This document shows positions 36,701 to 44,625 of a stretch of DNA of 64,000 nucleotides, piece after piece; position 1 is the first letter of the stretch, and the number at the start of each line of letters is the position of its first letter. The notes below the pieces were generated by a model that was given only the letters and a program-made list of their open reading frames with translations, was not told where the DNA came from and searched no databases. The DNA comes from Bacillus sp. AFS029637 (GTDB taxonomy: Bacteria; Bacillota; Bacilli; Bacillales; Bacillaceae_G), in NCBI RefSeq assembly GCF_002584985.1, contig NZ_NUPZ01000006.1, forward strand, positions 1 to 64,000. Reading direction: 5' to 3'. The position numbers were made by a program, and so were the translations under genes.

Positions 36701-37893
36701 TCACTTGCCCCTACTGAAATACCAAGAGCTGCCGTTCCCGGGGAACCTAGTGTTTTTTCGTTTGGCCCGGCGTTACCTGCAGCAACAACTGTCACCACAC
36801 CTGAAAGCATGGCGTTATTTACTGCAACAGAAGTGGCATATAACGGATCGTTCGTCTGCGCACCTAGCGACATGTTGATGACATCCATACCATCTGCAAT
36901 TGCTTTATCGATTCCAGCAAGGATTCCCGCAGAATTCCCTCCGCCCCAAGGGCCTAATACTCTGTAAGAATATAGGTCAACTTCAGGTGCTACACCTTTT
37001 ACAGCGTAATCTGCATTGTTTTTCTTTTGAGCTGCAATTGTCCCCGCTACATGTGTACCATGGTTTGTATAGTACACTAAGCCTGGATATTGTGGCTTAC
37101 CAGCTTTTATCCAATCCTCGTACGTCGTTTCCATCGGATCTGCATCGTTATCTACAAAATCATACCCACCTTTATAAGCATCTTTTAAGTCAGGATGATT
37201 GTAGTCCACACCTGTATCAAGAACGCCAACTTTAATTCCTTTACCCATAATATTTTCTGCATGAAGCTTGTCCACGCCAATTTGTGGAATGCTGTCCGCC
37301 ATTTTCGGATCAACCGTTTCTTTCGTTTCTACCGGAGGTTCCACTTTTACCTCGTAATCTTTAAAGACGCGTTTTACGACTCCAGATTCGATCAACTCTT
37401 GCACTGCCACACCCGGTAACGTCATCGCTACGCCGTTAATCGCATTTTTATATTCACGTGTGATTTCCACTTTTTTCATATCGTACGTGCTAGCATCCTT
37501 CTTCGATTTTAAAGATTCGATATGTTGCTTAAACACTTTATGTTCTTCATCCACTTTTGCCTGCGCAGTAGTAGCAGCTATTTTCTTCCCTTTCGCCGCT
37601 TGTTTCATCACTTCAATTTTTGCTGGAGCCTGATTGAACTCCACGATAACGTTAACTAATTCAGAACTATTAGAGTCAATATCAGGTGAAATCGTAAAAT
37701 TAGGACTTACATCTAACTGTTCCAACGCCTTTCTTTGTTCTGAAGACAGATTCATTAGTACCTGTTCCGCATTATCAACTGGCTTCAGTTCAACCGCGCT
37801 TTCTGCCAATACATTATACGGAACACCTTGTGACAATAGCATACCAGCAACTAACGTTCCTGTAAGAACCCTCCCAAATTTCCCTCTCTTCAT
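33754..37893 (-). CDS. Secreted S8 subtilisin-like protease with cohesin-like and dockerin domains, copy 3
   Basis: A 1379-residue paralogue and the first of the three in the direction of transcription. Its signal peptide is different (MKRGKFGRVLTGTLVAGM), and the catalytic Ser motif reads GTSMASPH rather than GTSMATPH; D, H and S of the triad are kept. Propeptide, PA insert, fibronectin-like region, cohesin-like domain (from about KKDVRVGDTVTMTLSLNN), regulatory-like domain and dockerin (DVNGDRLIDIRD, DLNQDGVVDETD) follow in the same order. Its upstream DNA (37894-38060) is unlike the spacers of copies 1 and 2 and holds the dyad CTATAC-C-GTATAG. It lies just downstream of a NarL-type two-component system that is a candidate regulator. 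Confidence 0.93.
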   Translation of the reverse strand: MKRGKFGRVLTGTLVAGMLLSQGVPYNVLAESAVELKPVDNAEQVLMNLSSEQRKALEQLDVSPNFTISPDIDSNSSELVNVIVEFNQAPAKIEVMKQAAKGKKIAATTAQAKVDEEHKVFKQHIESLKSKKDASTYDMKKVEITREYKNAINGVAMTLPGVAVQELIESGVVKRVFKDYEVKVEPPVETKETVDPKMADSIPQIGVDKLHAENIMGKGIKVGVLDTGVDYNHPDLKDAYKGGYDFVDNDADPMETTYEDWIKAGKPQYPGLVYYTNHGTHVAGTIAAQKKNNADYAVKGVAPEVDLYSYRVLGPWGGGNSAGILAGIDKAIADGMDVINMSLGAQTNDPLYATSVAVNNAMLSGVVTVVAAGNAGPNEKTLGSPGTAALGISVGASDAAMSIPTFSGSVSNEKFENMQLLGKDFPDKLEDLEGQSLPIVFAGLGKPADFTGKDLNGKIALIQRGEITFDEKIKNAKNAGAKAVIVYNNVDGQISAYLGEGVGLIPSFRLSKADGERLKGLGEVSFKFETLSNTKTEGDHLADFSSRGPVNGNYDIKPDVVAPGVSVFSTAPEYINDPQDGINYGNAYVRLSGTSMASPHVAGTAALILQEHPEYTPFDVKAALMNTSDDLNGQNSVYEVGAGRIDAYQAVHTDTSIKVLDKTKNIENGNVVEIDEQTGSIMFGRHFKQDDKPIEASKKVNVQNNGKEEKSFKVEVEYHGERTGIQDAVKNGIQVEVPASLTVASGQSQELQPKITIPSSAAKGRYEGYIHVTNANNQAETYQIPFAVMVTEKGFEYIKTSTPSVTNNTPFWDLLNTTVHGIMKLNSPMQTIDVLVKDSKTGKAVGFVGTANTSKLQTDKETFLVGAFNGIVYPFTNDPSKPISDIPVKLPAGDYILETIGHDEEGKSYVAHNPLILDNTAPEVNMDKKPGVIEVNDSMFTEEDGKKAVWVHGTAKDATVDLLKSKGLNVDQSSNTMEYYANSGMVGGSFPIQANGDVKFGIEANDIAKKPLNLTLNTFDIATTFNKQSYVFVKEGTEYTTSSYDKKDVRVGDTVTMTLSLNNVKQFVSGEFQVEFMNDLYKFENVKLNNAVNEYAKENGLEVSLQEPVVKEGTNTNTVKVGASMKGNAFNGMDGDMPFLDVTLKLVSDAYYNNATKFNVPQASYMKAGQTAATAISYLNTESFNIIPTHSRVLGPIKPEAFLTASGSLKSGDYTKIGAEVYVLSPKGKKYKGTIDSKGAYTINGIPASTEAHTVVVDVPGHLKAMNKFIPGYSVNGEVRGQYFRLGTKGLAGDVNGDRLIDIRDMQSVVDVYGKKDASILPQDLNQDGVVDETDVRFIEKNFLQKEVDVPEVVKPKETIGKKSLADFLRQIGLEPKSK

Positions 37894-38044
37894 ACAAGTT
37901 CCCCCATCTAAATTTATTTATATCTGTAGTTATTGCATAACATAAATTTCCGAAGCTATTAGGCTACAAATCTACTTTCTTATCTTATAAAATTAAAACT
38001 TTTCTGAAAATTATCAAAAAGTAATATTTTTTTAGTTATTAGTT

Positions 38045-38057
38045 CTATACCGTATAG
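38045..38057. promoter_or_regulatory. Dyad CTATAC-C-GTATAG upstream of protease copy 3
   Basis: A perfect 6-1-6 inverted repeat about 150 bases before the copy 3 start. A related site (CTATCGTATAG, 40803-40813) lies about 195 bases before the sensor kinase gene, so it may be a site of the adjacent response regulator. Confidence 0.35.
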
Positions 38058-38060
38058 TAC

Positions 38061-38122
38061 AAAAGAACTACCCCGTACTTTATTATTTTGAGTAAAATAA
38101 TAAAGTGCAGGGTAGTTCTTTT
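38061..38122. terminator. Long bidirectional terminator
   Basis: A near-perfect stem of about 28 bp around a GAGT loop, flanked by AAAA and TTTT, lies after the response regulator stop and before the protease promoter region. Confidence 0.85.
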
Positions 38123-38135
38123 AAATGATTTTTAT

Positions 38136-38774
38136 TTAAGAAAATGGAACAAGCTGATTTCGCACAGCATATATGACTGCTTGTGAACGGCTTTTTACAT
38201 TCAGTTTTCTGAAAATCTTATTAATATGGATTTTAACTGTCTTATCACTGATATATAGAGCTTCAGCAATTTCCTTATTACTAAGACCTTTAACCAATTC
38301 AAACAGTATTTCTTTTTCACGCTCTGTTAGTTCATTTTCATTTGATTCTGATTTCGTTTGCTGATGATATGTAATCAACTTTTTAGTCATACGCGGATGA
38401 ATCACAGAATCTCCTTGTAATACCATTCGGATTGCCGCCACTACCTGCTCGGATGATGAATCCTTCAGTAAATAACCGTCTGCACCTGCCCGAAGAGCAG
38501 CCATCAAATATTCATCATGTTCATACATAGTCAATACGAGAACACGGCAGCTCGGATACTGATCTTTCACGAGTGATGTAGCCTCGATACCATTTTTCCC
38601 CGGTAAATTAATATCCATTAAGATACAATCGGGCCTACACTCTTCCACTTTTTTTACTACTTCATCCCCGGAAACAGCTTCTCCAACTACTCGCATATCA
38701 GATTCGAGTTCCAATATACTTCGAATTCCATCACGCAAAACAGTATGATCATCCACTACTAATATTCGAATCAT
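38136..38774 (-). CDS. NarL/LuxR-family response regulator
   Basis: A 212-residue two-component regulator. The receiver domain (1-118) shows the acidic pair D8-D9, phosphoacceptor D54 (CILMDINLPG), the switch Thr in VLTMYEHDEY and K104 (LLKDSSS). The LuxR-type helix-turn-helix (about 148-205) reads LTEREKEILFELVKGLSNKEIAEALYIS. GGGGAGGATT precedes the ATG. The start lies inside the kinase gene (26 bases of overlap), so the pair is translationally coupled. The tandem proteases downstream on the same strand are the obvious candidate targets, but a long terminator separates them. Confidence 0.93.
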   Translation of the reverse strand: MIRILVVDDHTVLRDGIRSILELESDMRVVGEAVSGDEVVKKVEECRPDCILMDINLPGKNGIEATSLVKDQYPSCRVLVLTMYEHDEYLMAALRAGADGYLLKDSSSEQVVAAIRMVLQGDSVIHPRMTKKLITYHQQTKSESNENELTEREKEILFELVKGLSNKEIAEALYISDKTVKIHINKIFRKLNVKSRSQAVIYAVRNQLVPFS

Positions 38775-40608
38775 GGTAATCCTCCCCCATTTCTGAATCT
38801 GGAATTAACAATGTGATTTCTGTCCCTTTTCCTGCTGAACTATCTATTTGAAGGACAGCCCCTAGCTGTTCAGCCTGTTCATTCATATGTAATATACCAT
38901 AGTGCGGCTCATGCTTTGCTTTAATCATCGATTCAAAAAGAGAAAAACCAATTCCGTTATCCTTTACCTTTAAAAGTACATGTTCCCGTTGATAGCTTAA
39001 TAGAATGTCAACTTTATCTGCCCTTGCATGCTTTATAATGTTCTGCAAGCTTTCCTGCAAAGTATCGAAGATAACTCTTTCTTTCGTAAAACTAAGTTTT
39101 CGAGAACGGCCTCTTTCATGATATGTAATGGCTAGACCATATTCTTGTTTTAAGGATTGAACTTTATTTATAATTGCTTGTTTTAGTCCTAATCTTTGTG
39201 TTGGATATGGCTTTAAAGCATAAATAGAATAACGAACTTCACTTAAACTCTTCCGTAATTTTTTTATGCTTGTATCTACCACTTGCTGCATGTCTTTTGG
39301 TCGATCTGCATATTTTTTCTGAGCTGACTCCATCTGAAATATCACTCCGGCCAATGCTTGTGCGATTCCATCGTGGATTTCACGAGCAATTCGATTTCTT
39401 TCTTCTAAAATCGTTCTTTTTTCCTGTTCAGAAATGAGTGTCCGTGTTTTAAGCAAGCTGCCTAATTGATTGGCAAACGTAGCTAAAGTTTGTACATCTT
39501 CAGTAATAAAACTCGCACTTCTGCTTTTCCCTGCCACAAACATTCCAACTAATTCATGATTTACCTTAAGAGGTAAATACACAAGAGAGCGCATCGTATT
39601 TTCAAACACTTCATCTCCCGGAGCCATACCTGTTTTCCAATCAGTAACAACAACAGTTTCTGATATCTCTTCAAACTCCTTATGTAGGTCAGAATAATTA
39701 GAAATATCACGATGTACTTTTCCATCCTTTAATAAAAGTGTCCAGTTCTCTTCATCTTTCGCCCATAAAACATATGCCTGTATTCCTAGAAATCCTTTCA
39801 GTGATTGTTTCATCTGCTGTAAGTTGCCGGCAGATAGTCCACGACTTAATTCCGTCGTAATGGAAAAAAGCTTATATAATCTTTCTTTTTCCACCCGTAT
39901 TTGTCTAACGAAAGAGCTAATGATACAGATTGCCACAAGCGGGAAAAAGAAGAACAGAACCATAATTTCATCCATCACTCCGCGATATCGGTAATCTAAC
40001 ATATGTATAAGTGAAGAATAAAACAAACAAAAACTCAAACTCAAGAGTACTAACATATTCTTATTACGCCACTCTTCTAGCGGATAGGGCTGAGGAAGCA
40101 GTATGATTAAAAGATCGTAAAATAAACTGTTAAAAAGGCACAGAAATGCGCTGAATAAAAACAAAATTATGAATTTTTCATACAAAACCGAAAGATTCAT
40201 TCCAGAAATAAACAATGAGAAACATCCACTGGAAAACCATTCTGCCAATACGATACTAAGAGCAAGTTGCGCACAATTAAATACCGTCCTTTGCATAGGT
40301 AATCGGCGAAACAATTGGATACATAACATCACACCCACACACGAAACAACAGTTATATGCATTCCAAACTGCCAATTCATTGTATAAATAAGCGTAAGAC
40401 TGAGTGTGATCCCCCCTCTCCAAATGCGGATAGGAAAATACTCAGTAATTCCCATAAACATAATTAACAACAAAAGTAGTATAAAATGGGAAGGCATTTC
40501 ACTTAAAAATAAGGAAATGACAACAGCAATTAAACCAAGAAAAGAGATAGAATAAATATAAAAACTAGCTACTTTCTCTCTCATAGAAGTAAAATCTATC
40601 TTTTTCAA
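38749..40608 (-). CDS. NarL-partner sensor histidine kinase (HisKA_3)
   Basis: A 619-residue membrane sensor kinase. Residues 1-235 hold about seven or eight hydrophobic helices, then comes a GAF-like domain (about 250-395), an HisKA_3 dimerisation segment with the phosphoacceptor H412 in NRIAREIHDGIAQAL, and an HATPase_c domain (N-box LQESLQNIIKHA; G-boxes DNGIGF and GKGTEI). The start is TTG at 40608, with GGGAGGGA five bases upstream. The kinase autophosphorylates and passes phosphate to the overlapping NarL-type regulator. The multi-helix sensor suggests sensing within or at the membrane; the signal is unknown. Confidence 0.9.
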   Translation of the reverse strand: MKKIDFTSMREKVASFYIYSISFLGLIAVVISLFLSEMPSHFILLLLLIMFMGITEYFPIRIWRGGITLSLTLIYTMNWQFGMHITVVSCVGVMLCIQLFRRLPMQRTVFNCAQLALSIVLAEWFSSGCFSLFISGMNLSVLYEKFIILFLFSAFLCLFNSLFYDLLIILLPQPYPLEEWRNKNMLVLLSLSFCLFYSSLIHMLDYRYRGVMDEIMVLFFFFPLVAICIISSFVRQIRVEKERLYKLFSITTELSRGLSAGNLQQMKQSLKGFLGIQAYVLWAKDEENWTLLLKDGKVHRDISNYSDLHKEFEEISETVVVTDWKTGMAPGDEVFENTMRSLVYLPLKVNHELVGMFVAGKSRSASFITEDVQTLATFANQLGSLLKTRTLISEQEKRTILEERNRIAREIHDGIAQALAGVIFQMESAQKKYADRPKDMQQVVDTSIKKLRKSLSEVRYSIYALKPYPTQRLGLKQAIINKVQSLKQEYGLAITYHERGRSRKLSFTKERVIFDTLQESLQNIIKHARADKVDILLSYQREHVLLKVKDNGIGFSLFESMIKAKHEPHYGILHMNEQAEQLGAVLQIDSSAGKGTEITLLIPDSEMGEDYHDSNISSG

Positions 40609-40654
40609 AACGATCCCTCCCTCAAAAAATTTATTACCATCATTATCTAATAAA

Positions 40655-40732
40655 AAACCGGCACTGGCAAAATGAGAATGTTCCCATTAGCCAATCACCG
40701 GTTGTGCACTGTCCCTTAGAAGGGGTGACACA
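40655..40732. other. Compact multi-hairpin noncoding element
   Basis: Nested inverted repeats AACCGG...CCGGTT enclose an inner stem (TGGC...ATGAGAA / TTCCCAT...GCCA), and a second stem TGTCCCTT-AG-AAGGGGTGACA follows. No reading frame was found. It is either a structured RNA or a repeat-element remnant; it lies upstream of the sensor kinase gene. Confidence 0.4.
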
Positions 40733-40845
40733 ATATTAGTATAAAACAGGACTCTCCATTCAGCTACCCATCAAATGTTATATTTGTAAATATATTCTAT
40801 GTCTATCGTATAGAACTAAAGATGTATATGAAACAATTTCATAAC

Positions 40846-40878
40846 AAAAAACTCCCTTCAACTAGACAGAGGGAGTTT
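40846..40878 (-). terminator. Orphan terminator
   Basis: Stem AAACTCCCT/AGGGAGTTT (40849-40857 with 40870-40878), followed on the minus strand by TTTTTTGTT. No gene ends here; see the small RNA candidate upstream of it. Confidence 0.65.
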
Positions 40879-40941
40879 CTTACACAATTATAAAACTTCG
40901 TTCACTAAATGATACATAAGGTGAAATATCATTTTATTTCT
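40846..40941 (-). ncRNA. Candidate small RNA (about 95 nt)
   Basis: On the minus strand TATAAT (40953-40948) is followed about 95 bases later by a good terminator with no open reading frame between. An ATGATA...TATCAT stem lies inside. The -35 region is weak. Expression is not shown by sequence. Confidence 0.3.
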
Positions 40942-41015
40942 ATATTCATTATAACGAAAAGATACATAACTAAACAGACTTGTAATAAAAAACCATAAAA
41001 ATTAATATATGGTTA

Positions 41016-41113
41016 TACAGTAATTTTTACTGTACGATGATTTTAAGAAATTCCCCTTAAAATCAACTTACTCACATACCTTTATACAGTAATTGTTCCC
41101 CAATTTCTGTATA
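41016..41113. other. Cluster of three hairpins downstream of mobA
   Basis: Three consecutive inverted repeats: TACAGTAA/TTACTGTA (41016-41034), GATTTTAAG/CTTAAAATC (41039-41064) and TATACAGtAATTG/CAATTtCTGTATA (41083-41113). There is no coding frame; the first and third share TACAGTAA. Confidence 0.5.
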
Positions 41114-41116
41114 TCA

Positions 41117-41150
41117 AAAAACCTTTCATTCATTTGAAAGGTTTTTTTGA
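41117..41150 (-). terminator. mobA terminator
   Basis: Stem AAAACCTTTCA/TGAAAGGTTTT overlaps the last codons of mobA and is followed by T on the minus strand. Confidence 0.8.
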
Positions 41151-41728
41151 GCCTGTACATACTCTTCTTTCGTATTCACATTCATAAACCAATCTGCATT
41201 CGCTTGTACATCTTCTCCAGCAACATATTTCACATTACATTGTGATAAAAGCTGCCCCATACTTCTTTTCTCTTCTTGAAGTAAAGTGTAAATCTTCTCT
41301 TTCACACGGTTATGATACGCTGCAAGTAAAGGCTGTTTTCTTCCATTAATAATAGGTACAACCGCATCATACTCATCACTCGTTTGCTTTAATAAAATAA
41401 GAAACCACTCTTTTGAAACATTTGGCGCATCGCAAGGCATAATCACGTACCAATCTGCTTCGATATATTCCATTCCTGATACAATTCCAGCAAGTGGGCC
41501 GTTTCCTTTATAATGCGGAATATCTTCTATAACAGGAACTTGTACGAATTGCTCTACTCGCTCTTTTATATCGGAGTGACTAATGACTACAACTTCTTGC
41601 ATCGCAGTTATCATCATTTTTAAAATATGCTCAATAAAAGTACTCCCTTGCCAGCTCGCCAACGCTTTCGGTTCACCGAATCTGCTCGACATACCACCCG
41701 CTAATACAATTCCAGCAAACTTACTCAT
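41126..41728 (-). CDS. mobA: Molybdenum cofactor guanylyltransferase
   Basis: A 200-residue nucleotidyltransferase that attaches GMP to molybdopterin to form the bis-MGD cofactor. The signature [15 protein letters not shown] (residues 9-23) binds GTP, and the MPCDAPNVS motif (about 98-106) carries the metal-binding Asp. Length is typical. Its ATG overlaps the moaB stop (ATGA). Other Mo-cofactor genes are not in the window, so the moaB-mobA pair must work with genes elsewhere. The end of the gene is built into a terminator. Confidence 0.9.
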   Translation of the reverse strand: MSKFAGIVLAGGMSSRFGEPKALASWQGSTFIEHILKMMITAMQEVVVISHSDIKERVEQFVQVPVIEDIPHYKGNGPLAGIVSGMEYIEADWYVIMPCDAPNVSKEWFLILLKQTSDEYDAVVPIINGRKQPLLAAYHNRVKEKIYTLLQEEKRSMGQLLSQCNVKYVAGEDVQANADWFMNVNTKEEYVQAQKNLSNE

Positions 41729-42234
41729 TGGCGATGCAACTCAAATGTAATATGACCTAATTCCGGTAAAATTAACTTATTCATCGCAAGACGAACTGCT
41801 CCGCTAGACCCTGGCATTGAAAAGACAACTTTGCGCCCAATTGTACCGCCGATTGCTCTACTTAACATTGCGCTGCTTCCGATATCTTCTAAATAACTAA
41901 TCATGCGGAACAACTCACCAAATCCGACAATTTCTTTATCTAATAGCACTGATACTGCTTCAATCGTTACATCACGTTTCGTAATACCAGTTCCGCCATT
42001 CGTTAATACAACATCAACGTCTTCCCTATGATAACCAGCTAACACAGCTTGCTGAATACTCTCTTTATCATCTTTTACAATTTCATAAACAGTAACGATA
42101 TGCCCCGCCTCTTTTAACAGTTCATGTAATAGCTGGCCGCTCTTATCTGTCTCTTCCGTACGTGTATCGGAAATCGTCACGATCTTGCAGCGCACTTCTT
42201 TTGGCGCTTGTTTTTTATGTTCATTGACACTCAT
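41725..42234 (-). CDS. moaB: Molybdenum cofactor biosynthesis protein MoaB/MogA
   Basis: A 169-residue MoCF-domain protein that adenylylates molybdopterin before metal insertion. Motifs are [14 protein letters not shown] (about 21-34), [14 protein letters not shown] (about 78-91), SRAIGGT, and [14 protein letters not shown] (about 133-146). AAGGGAAG lies before the ATG. It is first in a two-gene operon with mobA. MoaB and MogA have the same fold; in Bacillus this gene is named moaB. Confidence 0.9.
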   Translation of the reverse strand: MSVNEHKKQAPKEVRCKIVTISDTRTEETDKSGQLLHELLKEAGHIVTVYEIVKDDKESIQQAVLAGYHREDVDVVLTNGGTGITKRDVTIEAVSVLLDKEIVGFGELFRMISYLEDIGSSAMLSRAIGGTIGRKVVFSMPGSSGAVRLAMNKLILPELGHITFELHRQ

Positions 42235-42333
42235 TTTTCATCTTCCCTTTCACTTTCTTGTAAAATTATGTATGAAGCAAATAATTCAACATGATACAAT
42301 ATAAGTATATTTATCCATATAAAGGAGTTTTTC

Positions 42334-42744
42334 GTGTTTTATAACATAAAACGATATGTACCTATTATACCATTCCTAATTATATTATCCCTTTTTCAAT
42401 GCATCGCTTACGGGTTTGATATTATTTTTTTAAAATTGTATGTACTGATGCCTGATGGTGGTATTCGTTACTATTTGACTAGTACAGCCATTCCACTTGC
42501 CCTTGCCTATATAGTGGATTTTATTTTTAAGCGTTCTATTTCTAAATACGGAGGTCTAGCTATTATGGAACTTTATAAAAAATTAACAACAACATTCATC
42601 CTCTTATTCGTCGCTTCCATTACTGTTGGCTTTTCTCTAAAAGGAGCAATTCCATACGCTACATTAGTGAGCATTATATTTGCAACGTTATTTTTACTAA
42701 GCAGTGCATTTTGCGCGGGTAAAGCACGTCAAATGAAAGGTTGA
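42334..42744 (+). CDS. Four-helix membrane protein, unknown function
   Basis: A 136-residue membrane protein with four hydrophobic helices (about 10-28, 48-65, 85-103, 107-127) and a short basic tail KARQMKG. The start is GTG at 42334, with AAAGGAG six bases upstream. No family was recognised. The next gene, for a small CxxC protein, starts six bases after the stop, so they form an operon. Confidence 0.65.
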   Translation: MFYNIKRYVPIIPFLIILSLFQCIAYGFDIIFLKLYVLMPDGGIRYYLTSTAIPLALAYIVDFIFKRSISKYGGLAIMELYKKLTTTFILLFVASITVGFSLKGAIPYATLVSIIFATLFLLSSAFCAGKARQMKG

Positions 42745-42750
42745 TTACAT

Positions 42751-42930
42751 ATGTTCCAGAAGAAACCGATCCTTTGTAAATCATGCGAAAAAGAAATACA
42801 AACGCATGAAAAAGCATGGATTTATATGCCATTTCCGACAAGCGGACTGACAAATATGAAAAAGTATATTGAGCTAGAAGGAAAAACATATTGTAATTCA
42901 TGTATCCAAATAATAAGTAAAACAAAATAA
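42751..42930 (+). CDS. Small zinc-ribbon-like protein (two CxxC)
   Basis: A 59-residue protein with CKSC (residues 9-12) and CNSC (48-51), a likely zinc- or iron-binding pair, between which is a short charged sheet region. AAAGG lies about nine bases before the ATG at 42751, and a strong terminator begins at the stop codon. Similar small proteins in the B. cereus group have been labelled as Fe3+-hydroxamate transporter related, but nothing in the sequence shows that. Possible roles are a protein-binding or nucleic-acid-binding zinc knuckle. Confidence 0.65.
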   Translation: MFQKKPILCKSCEKEIQTHEKAWIYMPFPTSGLTNMKKYIELEGKTYCNSCIQIISKTK

Positions 42931-42966
42931 AAAAAGCTTTGCGCTCACCGCGCAAAGCTTTTTTTC
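42930..42966. terminator. Bidirectional terminator before metK 3' end
   Basis: A 15-bp perfect stem AAAAAGCTTTGCGC/GCGCAAAGCTTTTT between convergent genes. Confidence 0.92.
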
Positions 42967-42971
42967 ATATA

Positions 42972-44171
42972 TTATAGACCAGCTTGCTCTTTTAAAGCTG
43001 CAGCTTTGTCTGTACGTTCCCATGAAAGATCTACATCAGTACGTCCGAAGTGGCCGTAAGCTGCTGTTTGTTTGTAAATTGGGCGACGTAAGTCTAGCAT
43101 TTTAATAATACCAGCTGGGCGAAGATCGAAGTTGTTACGAACTAGTTCTACTAGTACATCTTCAGATACTTTACCAGTGCCAAATGTATCAACTGAAATT
43201 GATACCGGTTGTGCTACGCCAATTGCGTATGCAAGTTGTACTTCTGCTTTTTCAGCAAGACCAGCTGCTACGATGTTTTTCGCAACATAACGAGCTGCAT
43301 ATGCTGCTGAACGGTCAACTTTCGTTGCATCTTTACCAGAGAATGCACCGCCACCGTGGCGAGCGTATCCACCGTAAGTATCAACGATGATTTTACGTCC
43401 TGTTAAACCAGCATCACCTTGTGGTCCACCAATTACGAAGCGGCCAGTTGGATTAATGAAGAATTTCGTTTCTCCATCCATTAATTCTGCTGGAACTACA
43501 GCTTTAATTACGTGCTCTTTTAAGTCACGATCGATTTCTTCCCATGTAACATCTGGGTGATGCTGTGTAGAAATTACAATTGTATCCACACGTACAGGTT
43601 TACCATTTTCATCATACTCAACTGTAACTTGCGTTTTTCCATCCGGACGTAAGTATGATAATGTGTCATCTTTACGTACTTCAGTTAAACGGCGAGCTAA
43701 TTTGTGAGCAAGCGAGATTGGAAGTGGCATTAATTCTTGTGTTTCATTACATGCGAAACCAAACATTAAACCTTGGTCTCCTGCACCAATTGCCTCAATC
43801 TCAGCGTCAGTCATTAGACCTTCGCGTGCTTCTAGCGCTTGGTCAACACCCATAGCGATGTCAGCAGATTGCTCATCGATAGATGTTAAAACTGCACAAG
43901 TTTCTGCATCGAATCCGTATTTTGCGCGTGTGTAACCAATGCCTTGAATTGTTTCACGAACGATTTTCGGAATGTCTACATAAGTAGAAGTCGTAATTTC
44001 CCCCGCTACCAATACTAAACCAGTTGTTACAGTTGTTTCACAAGCCACACGTGCATTTGCGTCTTTTGATAAGATCGCATCTAAAATTGAATCAGAAATT
44101 TGGTCACAAATTTTATCTGGATGTCCTTCAGTTACAGACTCAGATGTGAACAGATGACGTTTTTTTGTCAT
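42972..44171 (-). CDS. metK: S-adenosylmethionine synthetase
   Basis: A 399-residue enzyme that makes S-adenosylmethionine from ATP and methionine in the cytoplasm. Landmarks are [14 protein letters not shown] (about 8-21), [10 protein letters not shown] (about 120-129, the GAGDQG hexapeptide), and [19 protein letters not shown] (about 263-281, the P-loop-like GGGAFSGKD). TAGGAGG precedes the ATG. It is monocistronic and controlled by the SAM-I riboswitch upstream: high SAM should end transcription early. Confidence 0.98.
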   Translation of the reverse strand: MTKKRHLFTSESVTEGHPDKICDQISDSILDAILSKDANARVACETTVTTGLVLVAGEITTSTYVDIPKIVRETIQGIGYTRAKYGFDAETCAVLTSIDEQSADIAMGVDQALEAREGLMTDAEIEAIGAGDQGLMFGFACNETQELMPLPISLAHKLARRLTEVRKDDTLSYLRPDGKTQVTVEYDENGKPVRVDTIVISTQHHPDVTWEEIDRDLKEHVIKAVVPAELMDGETKFFINPTGRFVIGGPQGDAGLTGRKIIVDTYGGYARHGGGAFSGKDATKVDRSAAYAARYVAKNIVAAGLAEKAEVQLAYAIGVAQPVSISVDTFGTGKVSEDVLVELVRNNFDLRPAGIIKMLDLRRPIYKQTAAYGHFGRTDVDLSWERTDKAAALKEQAGL

Positions 44172-44269
44172 GTGGTAAACCTCCCTACAGTAATTGTATA
44201 TATTGTACGGAACTCATCCTTAATTTGCCACAAACTGCGACATACATTTATTCTCCCACACAAGCATAC

Positions 44270-44464
44270 AGAAAAACCTTTCCCACTTTACATAGAGGAA
44301 AGGTTTAATTTGCTACTTGCATACTGCTTTTTGCCCTTCGCTCTTATCGTTCGAGACCTGTAGCCTCGCACAGGTTTTAGCACCTATTCACCTGTATTTA
44401 CCAATACAGATGAGGTTGCTGGGCTTCATCGGGCCTGTCCCTCCGCCAGCTCGGGATAAGAGAG
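44270..44464 (-). promoter_or_regulatory. SAM-I riboswitch (S-box) of metK
   Basis: On the minus strand the aptamer (44464 to 44341) starts CTCTTATCCCGAGCTGGCGG, then AGGGACAGGCCCGATGAAGCC, GCAACC, a variable stem, GGTGCTAA and closes with GATAAGAG, all standard S-box blocks. The expression platform is the terminator stem AAACCTTTCC/GGAAAGGTTT (44274-44306) followed by TTTTT on the minus strand. Confidence 0.96.
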
Positions 44465-44625
44465 TATCCGTCCCAACCTATACTAAAGAAATGATATTCA
44501 TTTGTCAATTAATATTCACATTTTCCCGAAAGTTTTTCTCAATACGTATAGAATGAAATATTAATAAGGAAATCATACATTCACACAAACAAAAATAAAT
44601 AAATAGTATACATTATTTATATAAT

